Positions 8,369 to 17,786 are shown, numbered from the stretch's first letter. The stretch: 64,000 nucleotides of DNA from GCA-003244245 sp046262495 (GCA_046262495.1 JBHEMR010000192.1:5237-69236); one strand, 5' to 3'. Program-made: numbers and translations. Notes: a model not told the origin generated them from the letters alone.

Positions 8369-8944
8369 GTGCGGGTGCTGGGTGTGGATCCGGGGCTTAC
8401 TCGCTGCGGGCTTGGGGTGGTTGACGGTGGTGTCGGACGGGCGGTGAGCTGCGTGGCCGTCGACGTCGTGCGTACCTCACCGGAGATGGATCTCAGCGCG
8501 CGGTTGCTCGCGGTGGCCGATGTCGTGGAGCGCTGGCTGACTGAGTACCGTCCGGACGTCGTCGCGGTGGAGCGGGTGTTCAGCCAGCACAACGTGCGCA
8601 CCGCGATGGGCACCGCGCAAGTCGGCGGAGTGGTGGCGTTGGTCTCAGCTCGCCGGGGGCTGACGGTCGCCTTCCACACCCCCAGCGAGGTCAAAGCCGC
8701 CGTCACAGGGTCTGGTCGGGCCGGTAAGGAACAGGTCACCACCATGATCACCCGCTTGCTTGAACTGTCGGCCAAGCCGCGCCCGGCAGACGCCGCGGAT
8801 GCCCTGGCGCTGGCGGTCTGCCACCTATGGCGGGCGCCGATGACACAACGGCTCGCGCAGGCGCGAGCCGAGTCGGCGCGGCTGGCCCAGGCCCACCGAG
8901 CGAAGCTAGCCGCCGCGGCCCGCCAGGCGGGAGCGGCGCGGTGA
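8369..8944 (+). CDS. ruvC: Crossover junction endodeoxyribonuclease RuvC
   Basis: 191 residues. RuvC cuts Holliday junctions symmetrically in recombinational repair. The four acidic catalytic residues are in place: Asp7 (GVDPG), Glu68 (VAVERVFS), Asp141 and Asp144 (DAADALALA). The GTG at 8369 is preferred over an upstream in-frame GTG at 8351 because it gives the conserved MRVLGVDPG N terminus and has GGGGAGG just upstream. Its stop overlaps ruvA by four bases. An SOS box lies upstream. Confidence 0.95.
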   Translation: MRVLGVDPGLTRCGLGVVDGGVGRAVSCVAVDVVRTSPEMDLSARLLAVADVVERWLTEYRPDVVAVERVFSQHNVRTAMGTAQVGGVVALVSARRGLTVAFHTPSEVKAAVTGSGRAGKEQVTTMITRLLELSAKPRPADAADALALAVCHLWRAPMTQRLAQARAESARLAQAHRAKLAAAARQAGAAR

Positions 8945-9546
8945 TCTCCTCCGTGCGCGGGCAGGTGCTCTCGGTCGAGTTGGACCACGCCGTGGTCGAG
9001 GTTGGCGGCGGTGTGGGCCTGGCGGTGCATGCGGTTCCCGCCACCCTGGCCACCCTCCGCCGCGGCGAACAGACCCAGCTTGCCACGTCGCTGGTGGTAC
9101 GCGAGGACTCACTGACGTTGTATGGCTTCGCCGATGCGGCGGCCCGGGAACTGTTCGTGCTGTTGCAGACCGTCTCCGGGGTGGGACCACGGCTGGCGCT
9201 GGCGATGCTCGCCGTTCTCGAGCCGGACACGCTGCGCACGGCGCTCGCGGAGGGCGATCTCGCTGTCCTCACCCGGGTGCCGGGTATCGGGCGCAAAGGT
9301 GCAGAGCGGCTGGTCGTGGAGCTGCGAGACAGGGTGGGCGTGCTCGCACCCGCTGCATCCGGGTCCGCGTCCCGCGGCGGGGGCGCGGTGCGGACCCAGG
9401 TGACGGAGGCGCTGGTCGGGCTCGGGTTCGCGGCCCGGCAGGCTGAGCTGGCGGTGGATGCGGTGCTGGCCGAAGTCGACGCCAAGCCCGCGGACACCTC
9501 CGAGGTGCTGCGCAGCGTCCTCACCCGGCTGGGACGAAACCGGTGA
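8941..9546 (+). CDS. ruvA: Holliday junction helicase subunit RuvA
   Basis: 201 residues. RuvA binds four-way junctions as a tetramer and loads RuvB. The N-terminal OB fold begins ISSVRGQVLSVE. The helix-hairpin-helix pair is LLQTVSGVGPRLALAML and LTRVPGIGRKGAERLVVEL. The small C-terminal RuvB-contact domain follows a flexible Ala/Gly/Ser linker. The GTG start overlaps the ruvC stop (GTGA), and the gene ends in a four-base overlap with ruvB. Confidence 0.95.
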   Translation: MISSVRGQVLSVELDHAVVEVGGGVGLAVHAVPATLATLRRGEQTQLATSLVVREDSLTLYGFADAAARELFVLLQTVSGVGPRLALAMLAVLEPDTLRTALAEGDLAVLTRVPGIGRKGAERLVVELRDRVGVLAPAASGSASRGGGAVRTQVTEALVGLGFAARQAELAVDAVLAEVDAKPADTSEVLRSVLTRLGRNR

Positions 9547-10583
9547 CCGCTCCGCGGCCGGTGTCGGCGATGGCGGACCCCGCTGACGTCGAGCTGGAGA
9601 CCACTCTGCGGCCGCGCCGGCTGCTGGATTTCATCGGGCAGGCCCGGGTGCGCGAGCAACTGGAGTTAGTGCTCGAGGGCGCGCGGCGGCGTGGCACCGC
9701 ACCAGACCACGTGCTGCTATCGGGGCCGCCGGGATTGGGCAAGACGAGCCTCGCGATGATCATCGCCGTGGAGCTGGGCGCGGCGATCCGGGTTACCTCC
9801 GGACCGGCGCTGGAGCGCGCCGGGGACCTCGCCGCGATATTGTCCAACCTCGTCGAGGGCGACGTGCTGTTCATCGACGAGATTCATCGGGTGGCTCGAC
9901 CTGCCGAGGAGATGCTCTACCTCGCGATGGAGGACTTCCGGGTCGACGTGATGGTCGGTAAGGGACCTGGGGCCACCTCCATCCCGCTGGAGATTGCACC
10001 GTTCACCCTAGTCGGCGCCACCACCCGATCCGGTGCACTGACCAGCCCACTGCGGGACCGCTTCGGTTTCACCGCACATATGGAGTTCTACGAGCCGCAC
10101 GACCTTGAGCTGGTCTTGCGCCGCTCGGCCGGAATCCTCGGCGTGGATCTGCGCCCCGATGGCGGTACTGAGATCGCCGGGCGTTCCCGGGGGACGCCTC
10201 GGATCGCCAATCGTCTGTTGCGTCGAGTTCGGGACTACGCGGAGGTTCGAGCTGATGGTGCGATAACCCTCGAGGTGGCTCGCGCTGGGCTGGCCGTCTA
10301 CGACGTCGACCAGCTCGGGCTGGACCGGCTGGACCGCGCCGTGCTCACAGCGTTGGTGCGCACTTTCGGTGGTGGACCGGTCGGGGTTTCGACCATCGCC
10401 GTCGCAGTCGGTGAGGAGCCGGCGACCGTCGAGGAGGTTTGCGAGCCTTTCCTGGTCCGGGCTGGCATGCTCGCCCGCACTCCACGGGGCCGGGTGGCCA
10501 CCGCAGCCGCGTGGCGGCACTTACAGCTGGATCCACCCGCCGATGCTCTCGCAGAGCCCACACCGACGTTGTTCGACGAGTGA
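9543..10583 (+). CDS. ruvB: Holliday junction branch migration ATPase RuvB
   Basis: 346-residue AAA+ motor that drives branch migration with RuvA. Walker A is GPPGLGKTSLA, Walker B is VLFIDEIHR, the sensor 1 strand is LVGATTRSG, and the arginine-finger region LTSPLRDRFGF is seen. A winged-helix C-terminal domain follows (LDRLDRAVLTALV onward). It is last in the SOS-type ruvCAB operon and ends three bases from the convergent VIT-family gene. Confidence 0.96.
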   Translation: MTAPRPVSAMADPADVELETTLRPRRLLDFIGQARVREQLELVLEGARRRGTAPDHVLLSGPPGLGKTSLAMIIAVELGAAIRVTSGPALERAGDLAAILSNLVEGDVLFIDEIHRVARPAEEMLYLAMEDFRVDVMVGKGPGATSIPLEIAPFTLVGATTRSGALTSPLRDRFGFTAHMEFYEPHDLELVLRRSAGILGVDLRPDGGTEIAGRSRGTPRIANRLLRRVRDYAEVRADGAITLEVARAGLAVYDVDQLGLDRLDRAVLTALVRTFGGGPVGVSTIAVAVGEEPATVEEVCEPFLVRAGMLARTPRGRVATAAAWRHLQLDPPADALAEPTPTLFDE

Positions 10584-10586
10584 GTG

Positions 10587-11291
10587 TTAGAGGCCGCCCA
10601 GCCATAACCCGACGCCGACGATGAGAACGCCGCCGAAAACGACTTGGATGAGGGAACAGCGAAGCGAGACTTCGAGGTAGCGCTTGCGGATGAGCGCGAT
10701 CACACCAAGCTCGATAGCGACGACGACGGCCGCGCACACCAGAGCGGTCGTCCGGTCGGAAATCAGAAACGGTAAGGCGTGAAAAACCCCGCCCACGGTG
10801 GTCATCACACCGGTAATCGCGCCTCGGGTGGTGGATGAGCCTCGACCGGTCTGACCGCCGTCATCGGAGAGCGCTTCGGACAGACCCATGCTGATGCCAG
10901 CTCCGAGCGCGGTGGCCAGCCCGACCAGCAGGGCAGCGTGTGAACTCGACAGCAAGGCCACTGCGAAGATAGGCGCCAACGTCGACAGCGTTCCGTCGAT
11001 GAGTCCTACCAGGCCTGGCTGAACATACTGGAGCACGAAGGCTTGCTCATCGGTTTCGATGCGGCGCAACAGCCTGTCGGCGACGCCCGAGGCCCGCTGG
11101 ACCGCTGAGCTCGCCTGGGGCATCGAGGGGACCATGGAGCGGGCCATCGTCGCTGTTGGCGCCCCTGCGAACCCGAACGTTGCACTAGCGGCAGCGCCAT
11201 TGGATATCAGGGTATGGGGACCCAACGTGCCAGTGTCCAGGGCGTGTGCGCTGGGTCTGTATCGAGGCCTTGAGTATCGGTGCGACGGCAC
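10587..11291 (-). CDS. VIT1/CCC1-family membrane transporter
   Basis: Up to 234 residues with about five membrane helices. The family-like segments are GLIDGTLSTLAPIFAVAL, LGAGISMGLSEALSDDGG, GVMTTVGGVFHALPFLI and a hydrophobic C-terminal pair. VIT1/CCC1 proteins move Fe(II) or Mn(II); the substrate here is unproven. The first about 48 residues are low-complexity and unlike the family, so the true start may be the ATG at 11147 or 11135; no clear ribosome-binding site decides. It is convergent with ruvB and has no operon partner. Confidence 0.7.
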   Translation of the reverse strand: MPSHRYSRPRYRPSAHALDTGTLGPHTLISNGAAASATFGFAGAPTATMARSMVPSMPQASSAVQRASGVADRLLRRIETDEQAFVLQYVQPGLVGLIDGTLSTLAPIFAVALLSSSHAALLVGLATALGAGISMGLSEALSDDGGQTGRGSSTTRGAITGVMTTVGGVFHALPFLISDRTTALVCAAVVVAIELGVIALIRKRYLEVSLRCSLIQVVFGGVLIVGVGLWLGGL

Positions 11292-11663
11292 GCGTCCGTC
11301 CTTTCTTGGGCGCCGTGGTACGGGCTAGGCGGATCCACTGTGACGATTTTCTACGGCGATCCCTCGGAGCAATGTCGTCGGGACTGCTGGCGGAACCCTA
11401 GGGAATCGGTCTGTCTGTCTTGGGAACCTGAGAGACCTGGTTCGCTCGCAGCGCCCACAGGTCCGCGGCAGGCGACGAGGAACGGGCGCCCTGGACCGAA
11501 TGGCGGCGCCTACTGCTCCATCCGGCGTAGCGCCGTGTCCAGGATGCCGGCTGGCGACGAGCCGCGATGAAGGGCCAACACACGGATCCATAGACGCTGC
11601 AGACCCGACCAAAGCGTGACCTGGCACACTCGGTAGCGCAAGGCTGATGGTGATCGGAGAACC
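11292..11663. other. Non-coding stretch between VIT-family gene and yajC
   Basis: About 370 bases (about 515 if the shorter VIT start is right) without a convincing gene. It must contain the promoters for the divergent VIT gene and yajC. GGAGAACC (11655-11662) abuts the yajC start. Several GC-rich self-complementary patches exist, but I could not fold them into a known RNA family. Confidence 0.4.
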
Positions 11664-11990
11664 ATGAACGCCCAGTTCCTCCCGCTGCTGCTCATCGCCG
11701 CGCTCGCCGTGCTGCTGATCATGAACACCCGTCGGCAGAAGCGAGCGATAGCCGACGCGCAGCGGTTACAAAAGTCGCTGGTCAACGGCGATCGGGTGGT
11801 GACCACCTCCGGTCTGCACGCAACCGTCGTAGGCAGCGCGGAAGACACCACGATCGAGTTGGAGATCGCTCCGGGAGTCCGTACCAAGTGGTTGCGCGCC
11901 GCCATCCGAGAAAAGATCATTACAGCGGACCCGGGTAGCGCGCCGCTGGCTGCGCCCGCCGACGGCAGCGCTCGCACCGACGACTCCTGA
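11664..11990 (+). CDS. yajC: Preprotein translocase subunit YajC
   Basis: 108 residues. A single N-terminal membrane helix (about residues 5-20, PLLLIAALAVLLIMN) is followed by the conserved RRQKRAIADAQRLQKSLVNGDRVVTTSGL segment and a disordered tail. YajC joins SecD and SecF in the accessory complex that supports late steps of Sec export. A ribosome-binding site GGAG lies just before the ATG. It sits 178 bases upstream of secD, the usual order. Confidence 0.92.
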   Translation: MNAQFLPLLLIAALAVLLIMNTRRQKRAIADAQRLQKSLVNGDRVVTTSGLHATVVGSAEDTTIELEIAPGVRTKWLRAAIREKIITADPGSAPLAAPADGSARTDDS

Positions 11991-12168
11991 CCGACTTGGT
12001 GCGGGGCGGTACGCTCCCGCATCCGATCCCAGTGCTCGCGTCTGATCAGGGCGCTGGAACAGTGAAGACTGTGGCCGGGTCGCCGGTGCTGGCGTCCGGC
12101 GCACTGAGCCGTGAACGACGCTGAGATGTAAACGACACTGAGCCGTTGATTGAGGAGAACCACTCACC

Positions 12169-13917
12169 GTGGCACCACCGGCCGGGCGCTTCCGCCCGTG
12201 GCGCAATCTGGCGATCTTCGCTGGGATCGTTGCCGTCCTTTACTCGCTGGTCTTCTTCACCGGCGGAGGTGCAACCCCAAAGCTGGGTATCGATCTGCAA
12301 GGCGGCACCCGGGTGACGCTGACCGCGCGGACGGTCGATGGTCGACCACCGTCACGGGAGTCCCTCGACCAAGCCCGACAGATCATTGAGCAACGGGTCA
12401 ACGGTATCGGCGTGAGCGGCGCCGAGGTGGTGCTCGACGGAACGAACTTGATCATCACGGTGCCGGGTGAGAACGGCGATCAGGCACGCACTCTCGGGCA
12501 GACCGCCAAGCTGTATTTCCGGACGGTGATCACAGCGGAGCCAGCCAGGGTGCCCGTGCCGGTTCCAGGCGATCAGCACCCGGGCACCAGCGCGCCGGCG
12601 GCACCCCCAGCGTCAGAGCAACGACCGGCTGCCAGCACCGAATCGACACCGACGCCGCCCCAGCCCGTTGTGCCGCAGCTGCTGCAGCCGCCGCCGTCGG
12701 GGGAGCCGACGCCCACTCCCACACCGCCGCCCTCGGCTGCGACGCCGGCGCCTCCCACCAGCGCACCGCCGTCGGTCGGGACGGCCCCGGCGGACTCCGC
12801 CGACCCACAGGCGGCCGAGCAGATCCGGCAGGCCCGAGCGCGGCTGCAGAGCCAGGACCCGGCGGTGCAACAACAGGCACTGACCGCGCTGAACTGTGCT
12901 GCTTCCAACCCCTTACGTGGCAACGATGACCCGAACCTGCCGCTGGTCACCTGCGATCAGCGCCACACTGTCAAGTACCTGCTAGGGCCCGCGTTCCTGT
13001 CCGGGGAGCAAGTCTCCACTGCCTCGTCCGGGCCGAATCAGGACGGCACAGGCTACGAGGTATGGCTGAGATTCAAACACCAGGGCGAGGACATCTGGGC
13101 GCAGTACACCGCGAACAACGTGGGCAAGCAGGCGGCATTTGCGCTGGACGGTGAGGTGGTGTCGGCGCCGGTGATCAATGTCGCGATTCTTCCCGGTCAA
13201 GCGACCAGCATTGTCGGCAGCTTTACCCAGGCTGAAGCGCAGAACCTGGCCAACGTGCTCAAGTACGGTTCCCTGCCGCTGTCCTTCCAGCCGTCGGAGT
13301 CCGAGACGGTCTCGGCCACCTTAGGCTTGGCGTCGCTGCGCGCGGGATTGCTCGCTGGGGCGCTCGGGCTGGCTGTGGTGTTCGTCTACTGCCTGTTCTA
13401 CTACCGGGTGCTCGGGGTACTGACGATCATGTCCCTGGCGTTGTCCGGGTTGATCGTCTATGCCGTTCTGGTGTTGCTTGGGCGGTGGATCGGCTTCACC
13501 CTGGACCTAGCCGGTGTCGCCGGCTTCATCGTGGCAATCGGCATCACCGCGGACTCATTTGTGATCTTCTTTGAGCGTCTTAAGGATGAGGTGCGCGACG
13601 GCCGGACATTCCGCTCCGCGGTGCCCCGGGCCTGGGTCCGGGCCCGGCGTACCATCCTGTCCGCGGACGCCGTGAGCTTCCTGGCTGCCGCGGTGCTCTA
13701 CGTTCTGGCGGTAGGGCAGGTGAAGGGTTTCGCCTTCACTCTCGGGATGTCGACGGTGCTCGACCTGGTAGTGGTTTTCCTGGCCACCCATCCGTTGGTG
13801 GCGATGGCGTCGCAGTCCCCGCTGTTGTCCCGACCGGAACTGTCCGGGCTCGGAGCCGCGCAGCGCGCTGGAGCCGAAAGCCGATCGGACCTGGCCACGG
13901 CGGGAAAGGGGGCCTGA
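12169..13917 (+). CDS. secD: Protein translocase subunit SecD
   Basis: 582 residues. SecD uses the proton gradient to pull exported proteins across the membrane. TM1 is at about residues 13-31, then the periplasmic P1 domain begins GIDLQGGTRVTL. P1 is interrupted at about residues 126-212 by a proline/threonine/alanine-rich low-complexity insertion, and resumes near YLLGPAFLSGEQV. The C-terminal five-helix block (from LRAGLLAGALGLAVVFVYC) follows, with the conserved GITADSFVIFFERLKDE. Start GTG 12169 has GAGGAG at 12152-12157. secF begins one base after the stop. Confidence 0.95.
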   Translation: MAPPAGRFRPWRNLAIFAGIVAVLYSLVFFTGGGATPKLGIDLQGGTRVTLTARTVDGRPPSRESLDQARQIIEQRVNGIGVSGAEVVLDGTNLIITVPGENGDQARTLGQTAKLYFRTVITAEPARVPVPVPGDQHPGTSAPAAPPASEQRPAASTESTPTPPQPVVPQLLQPPPSGEPTPTPTPPPSAATPAPPTSAPPSVGTAPADSADPQAAEQIRQARARLQSQDPAVQQQALTALNCAASNPLRGNDDPNLPLVTCDQRHTVKYLLGPAFLSGEQVSTASSGPNQDGTGYEVWLRFKHQGEDIWAQYTANNVGKQAAFALDGEVVSAPVINVAILPGQATSIVGSFTQAEAQNLANVLKYGSLPLSFQPSESETVSATLGLASLRAGLLAGALGLAVVFVYCLFYYRVLGVLTIMSLALSGLIVYAVLVLLGRWIGFTLDLAGVAGFIVAIGITADSFVIFFERLKDEVRDGRTFRSAVPRAWVRARRTILSADAVSFLAAAVLYVLAVGQVKGFAFTLGMSTVLDLVVVFLATHPLVAMASQSPLLSRPELSGLGAAQRAGAESRSDLATAGKGA

Positions 13918-13918
13918 G

Positions 13919-15127
13919 ATGGCAGGTATGCTGGGGCGCCTCTACAGCGGGACTGGAGCATTGGACGTCGTCGGGCGGCGGCGGATCTGGTACGCGGTAT
14001 CCGGTCTGCTCGTCGCGATCTGCATCCTGTCGATGCTGCTGCGCGGGTTCAACCTCGGCATCGACTTCGAGGGCGGTACTCGGGTACAGCTGCCGGCCCA
14101 AGGGGTGACCGGCGCGATCAGCACCCAGCAGGTCGAGCGCGTCTTCACCACCACCGTGGGCAAGCCTCCAGAGTCGGTGCAGACCGTCGGTACCGGTTCC
14201 GCAGCGAGCATCCTGATCCGCTCCGCAGCGCTGGACACCCGCACGTCATTTGTCCTGAAAAGGGCACTGTACGAGCAGCTGCGCCCACTCGGAAAAGACG
14301 GGCGGCCCAGCGAAGAGGCGATCAGTGACAGTGCAGTGAGCGCAACCTGGGGCGGCGAGATCAGCCGTCAGGCGCTGATTGCGCTGGTGGTGTTCCTCGG
14401 TCTGGTGACCGTGTTCCTCGCGGTGTATTTCGAACCCCGAATGGCGCTTGCAGCGCTGATAGCGCTGGTGCACGACGTGGGGGTGACCGCCGGGATCTAC
14501 TCACTGGTCGGTTTCGAAGTGACGCCGGCGTCGGTCATCGGCCTGCTCACTATCCTTGGCTTCTCGCTGTACGACACCGTCGTCGTGTTCGACAAAGTTC
14601 AAGAGAATACCCGCGGACTGCTCGGCTTGACTCGACGTACCTATGCCGAGGCCGCCAATCTCGCGGTTAACCAGACTCTGATGCGTTCGATCAACACGTC
14701 CTTGATCGCAGTGCTGCCCGTGCTCAGCTTGCTGGTGGTCGGCGTCGGCCTGTTAGGTGTGGGGACGCTCAAGGATCTCGCTCTGGTGCAGATGGTGGGC
14801 ATCACAGCCGGCGCGATGTCCTCGATCTTCCTGGCGACCCCGTTGGTGGTCGACCTCACGATGGGCAGACCGGCGTACCGGCAGCAAGCTGAACGGGTCG
14901 CCGCGCGCCGGGAGAAGCTGGCCCGCAAGGCCGCCACGAACCCAGACCGTGAGGGCGCGACCGCGTCGACTGCGGCCGACAGCACCACCTCGACCGGGGA
15001 CGCGTTGCCGACCGCAGCAGTGCCTACCGCGGTCGGCAAAACCGCCCCGGGGGGACGGCGGCGCGGGCAGCCTGGAGCCAAGAACAGCAGACCGTCCGGC
15101 AAGGCTGGCAGGTCCTCCGGCCGCTAA
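13919..15127 (+). CDS. secF: Protein translocase subunit SecF
   Basis: 402 residues. SecF partners SecD in the Sec accessory complex. TM1 is at about residues 22-43, followed by FNLGIDFEGGTRVQL and a five-helix block with GFSLYDTVVVFDKVQEN and the LMRSINTSL motif. A basic, Ser/Thr/Gly-rich cytoplasmic tail of about 75 residues (ending PSGKAGRSSGR) follows the last helix. The ATG at 13919 follows the secD stop after one base, so the pair is translationally coupled. Confidence 0.95.
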   Translation: MAGMLGRLYSGTGALDVVGRRRIWYAVSGLLVAICILSMLLRGFNLGIDFEGGTRVQLPAQGVTGAISTQQVERVFTTTVGKPPESVQTVGTGSAASILIRSAALDTRTSFVLKRALYEQLRPLGKDGRPSEEAISDSAVSATWGGEISRQALIALVVFLGLVTVFLAVYFEPRMALAALIALVHDVGVTAGIYSLVGFEVTPASVIGLLTILGFSLYDTVVVFDKVQENTRGLLGLTRRTYAEAANLAVNQTLMRSINTSLIAVLPVLSLLVVGVGLLGVGTLKDLALVQMVGITAGAMSSIFLATPLVVDLTMGRPAYRQQAERVAARREKLARKAATNPDREGATASTAADSTTSTGDALPTAAVPTAVGKTAPGGRRRGQPGAKNSRPSGKAGRSSGR

Positions 15128-15358
15128 CAGTGGTCAGCGCGCTCAACTACGCTGCGTGGTCTTCGTTGCGCAAAGTAATCACTGGGTAACGAGCTGGCAC
15201 CGTTTTTCGACTTTCCATCACCAATGTGGTGCCTTGTCGCCCTCAGTCCTTGCCTCCGGGCCTCTTTGGGGGAACGCTCTGTAGTCAGGCGCCGGATGTC
15301 GCTCCGGGGAGTGAGGGGTACGGGGCGGCACCGTAACGGCGACCAGGGAGGATCGGGG

Positions 15359-17098
15359 ATGGCGGGGTGGTCCATTCCGGGTGTGGTGCATCCCCGGGAG
15401 ATATGTGAGGACGTGGTGGGTCGCCGGGTGGTCGCCCGTCACCGGATGACCTGCCGATCGCTCGCGATCACCTATGTGTCTCCGGAACTGCTCGCGGACA
15501 CTGAGTTCCGAACTCGGTTCGCAGGTGACTTCGCCCGGCTGGCTCGGGTTCGGGATACTCGAGTGGCCCGCGTCCACCGCTACGTTGAGTGTGATCATGG
15601 CGCCGCCGTCATCGGCGATCATGTCGATGGCACTTCGTTGCGTGCGCTGCTCCTGGCGCATGGTGCGGTTGGCATCGAGGCCGCGCTGGTCGTGTTCAAG
15701 GACTCGCTGCTTGCGCTAGCCGCTTGCCATGAGGCAGGTCTGGCGCACGGCGACGTCAAGCCGGAGGACGTGGTTATCACCTCTACCGGCCGGGTTCGGC
15801 TGGTCGATTTCGGACTCTGGACATCCGGCGGTCGGCGGCTGCTCAGTCGGTCGACGCCCTTTTACCTGGCTCCGGAACAGTGGCGTGAGCGGCTGGCCAC
15901 GTCGGCCGCGGACGTGTACGCCGCCACGGTCACGTTCTTCGAGTGCCTGGTCGGCGCGCCGCCCTTCTACGCTGACAGCGCGGCCGGGCTCATGACCAAG
16001 CATGAGCGCAGCGCCGCTCCGGTCGACGTAGTCCCCGAACCGGTGCGAGAGTTGGTGTTGCGTGGTCTCGCCAAGGACTTGTCTGGTCGAGCTGACGCAC
16101 GGGTCCTGCTCGCTCATATCCGTGACGTGGCAGGCCGTGCAGTCGGCTCTGATTGGGAGCGGCGCGGACGACGCGAGATGGCAACGCTCCTCGGCAGTCG
16201 CTGCGCGCTAGCCGGTGTATCGGCGCTCGGTCGCTGGAGCGACCGCGCAGGCTGGGCGCACCGCAAGCCAGTCCGGATGGCCGCGGTGATGGGTGGTGCG
16301 TTGGCGTTGGCTGCAGGCTTGTCCAGCCCGCCGTTAGCGGTCATCTTGCCAGGCATCACCACGTTCGGTCCGGGGAGATCGCCGGTACTGGCATTTCCTG
16401 AGCCCGACCAGAACGCTGTCCCGGTGCGTGTAGTAACCAACGGTCCACTGGCGGACCGTTTGCCTTCGGCTAAAGCGGTGACCGGCACGCCGGTTGCTAA
16501 GGCGCGACCGCCAGCAGCATTGATCCCGGCGCCGAATACTTACCCAGTGCCCTATCGGCATCCCATTGCGGATGCGGTGGCTCAAAGTTCCGCGGACTCG
16601 GACGGCTCCGCGCAGAGCCGCTCCACACCGAGCCAGTCTGGACCCGGCGAGTCGGCATCCACCTCACCGGCGTGCGCCCAGGGACTGGTTGATCAAGCTT
16701 CCTGCTCGGCACTGAATCCGGAGCAGTCGACGGCGGATTCGGCGGGGACGACATGGGATCCGTCGCAGGTGATCCCGGCGGCAGTGTCGACGCCGGTCCA
16801 GTTGCCGGTCCAGCTACCGGCGCCGATTCAGGCCCCCAAATCGATTCCGATTCAAAAAAAGATTCAAGCTCGCCAGGGCACTCCGGTGACAAAGGACGCT
16901 CAATCAAAGACTGATTTCCAGGGCTGGAAAGGGGCGCCGCCCGGCCAGAGCGCTACCGGTAGAACGGATTACCGGACGAACCAATCGCAGGGAGGCTGGG
17001 AGAGGTCGGGAGACTCGGACTCTTCCGGACATGGAAATTCGGAGCCTTCCGGACATGGAAGCTCGGAGTACTCCGGACAGGGAAACCGGGTGCGGTAA
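15359..17098 (+). CDS. Membrane-anchored serine/threonine kinase-like protein, probable pseudokinase
   Basis: 579 residues from an ATG with a strong AGGGAGG site (15346-15352). Residues about 20-260 align with the bacterial Ser/Thr kinase fold: HGDVKPED at 130-137 for the catalytic loop, DFG at 150-152, and APE at 171-173. The glycine-rich loop is not recognisable. The VAIK lysine is replaced by Thr38 (LAIT), and the catalytic-loop Asn is Asp137. Loss of the lysine points to a pseudokinase. One membrane helix (about 307-330) is followed by an extracytoplasmic Ser/Pro/Gln-rich region and degenerate C-terminal SGHG-type repeats. It sits between secF and apt, where mycobacteria carry a lipoprotein gene. 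Function unknown; a signalling or wall-sensing scaffold is inference. Confidence 0.75.
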   Translation: MAGWSIPGVVHPREICEDVVGRRVVARHRMTCRSLAITYVSPELLADTEFRTRFAGDFARLARVRDTRVARVHRYVECDHGAAVIGDHVDGTSLRALLLAHGAVGIEAALVVFKDSLLALAACHEAGLAHGDVKPEDVVITSTGRVRLVDFGLWTSGGRRLLSRSTPFYLAPEQWRERLATSAADVYAATVTFFECLVGAPPFYADSAAGLMTKHERSAAPVDVVPEPVRELVLRGLAKDLSGRADARVLLAHIRDVAGRAVGSDWERRGRREMATLLGSRCALAGVSALGRWSDRAGWAHRKPVRMAAVMGGALALAAGLSSPPLAVILPGITTFGPGRSPVLAFPEPDQNAVPVRVVTNGPLADRLPSAKAVTGTPVAKARPPAALIPAPNTYPVPYRHPIADAVAQSSADSDGSAQSRSTPSQSGPGESASTSPACAQGLVDQASCSALNPEQSTADSAGTTWDPSQVIPAAVSTPVQLPVQLPAPIQAPKSIPIQKKIQARQGTPVTKDAQSKTDFQGWKGAPPGQSATGRTDYRTNQSQGGWERSGDSDSSGHGNSEPSGHGSSEYSGQGNRVR

Positions 17099-17104
17099 AT
17101 ATCT

Positions 17105-17647
17105 ATGGTGCGCACCAGGGCGAGCATGGACGACCTGGCTGCCCTGCTCGTGTCGTTGATTCGCGAAGTCCCGAACTTTCCGCAGCCGGGTGTACTCTTC
17201 CGGGACCTCGCACCGGTCTTTGCCCATGCAACTGCGTTCCGAGCGGTGGTGGACGCGTTGATCGCGCCGGCTCAACAGGTCGACGTGGTGATCGGGGTAG
17301 AGGCCCGCGGGTTCTTGCTCGGCGCCGCGGCGGCCTACGCTCTGGACGCTGGCGTGGTCGGGGTGCGCAAACCCGGCAAATTGCCCGTGGTCTGCGACCG
17401 GGAGGGCTACGCCCTTGAGTACGGTGTCGCCTCGCTGGAACTGGCCGATGGCGTGCTGCGCCCCGGTCAGCGGGCCCTGGTGGTCGACGACGTACTCGCC
17501 ACCGGAGGCACCGCGGCCGCGACCTGCGCGTTGGTCGAGCGCGCCGGGGCGACGGTCACCGGCGTCGCGGTGTTGCTGGAGATTGCTTCGCTGGTTGGCC
17601 GTGATCGTCTAGCCGGTCGATGGCTGCACGTGCTGCTGACGGTCTAA
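17105..17647 (+). CDS. apt: Adenine phosphoribosyltransferase
   Basis: 180 residues. Apt salvages adenine with PRPP to AMP. FPQPGVLFRDL near the N terminus, EARGFLLGAAAAYALDAG and the PRPP loop VVDDVLATGGT are all present. The ATG at 17105 has no clear ribosome-binding site; the ATG at 17126 with AGGGCGAG upstream is an alternative that would remove seven residues. It sits between secF and rel, as in most actinobacteria. Confidence 0.93.
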   Translation: MVRTRASMDDLAALLVSLIREVPNFPQPGVLFRDLAPVFAHATAFRAVVDALIAPAQQVDVVIGVEARGFLLGAAAAYALDAGVVGVRKPGKLPVVCDREGYALEYGVASLELADGVLRPGQRALVVDDVLATGGTAAATCALVERAGATVTGVAVLLEIASLVGRDRLAGRWLHVLLTV

Positions 17648-17662
17648 CCTGTACCTCTGGAG

Positions 17663-17684
17663 ACCCCGCCGGGACGGCTGGGGT
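17663..17684 (+). terminator. Possible weak hairpin after apt
   Basis: ACCCCGCC and GGC-T-GGGGT can pair (about 8 bp with one bulge, loop GGGAC) 16 bases after the apt stop. There is no U-run, so termination is uncertain. Confidence 0.3.
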
Positions 17685-17786
17685 TCGCCGAACGCCCGGC
17701 CTGGCGTGGTCCTTGTGGACGTGGCGAGAAAAACGTGGGCGGTACCCTGAAGAACTGTTTGTCACCACGTGGCGGGAGTGAGCGCT

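Noticed and set aside
11380..11520. Glycine-riboswitch-like string TCTCTCAGG followed by ACAGACAGACC on the minus strand upstream of the VIT-family gene
   Set aside because: The matching GGAGAG arm and the GCCGAAGGAGCAA core are missing, and the flanks do not form the P1/P2 stems. Judged a chance match.
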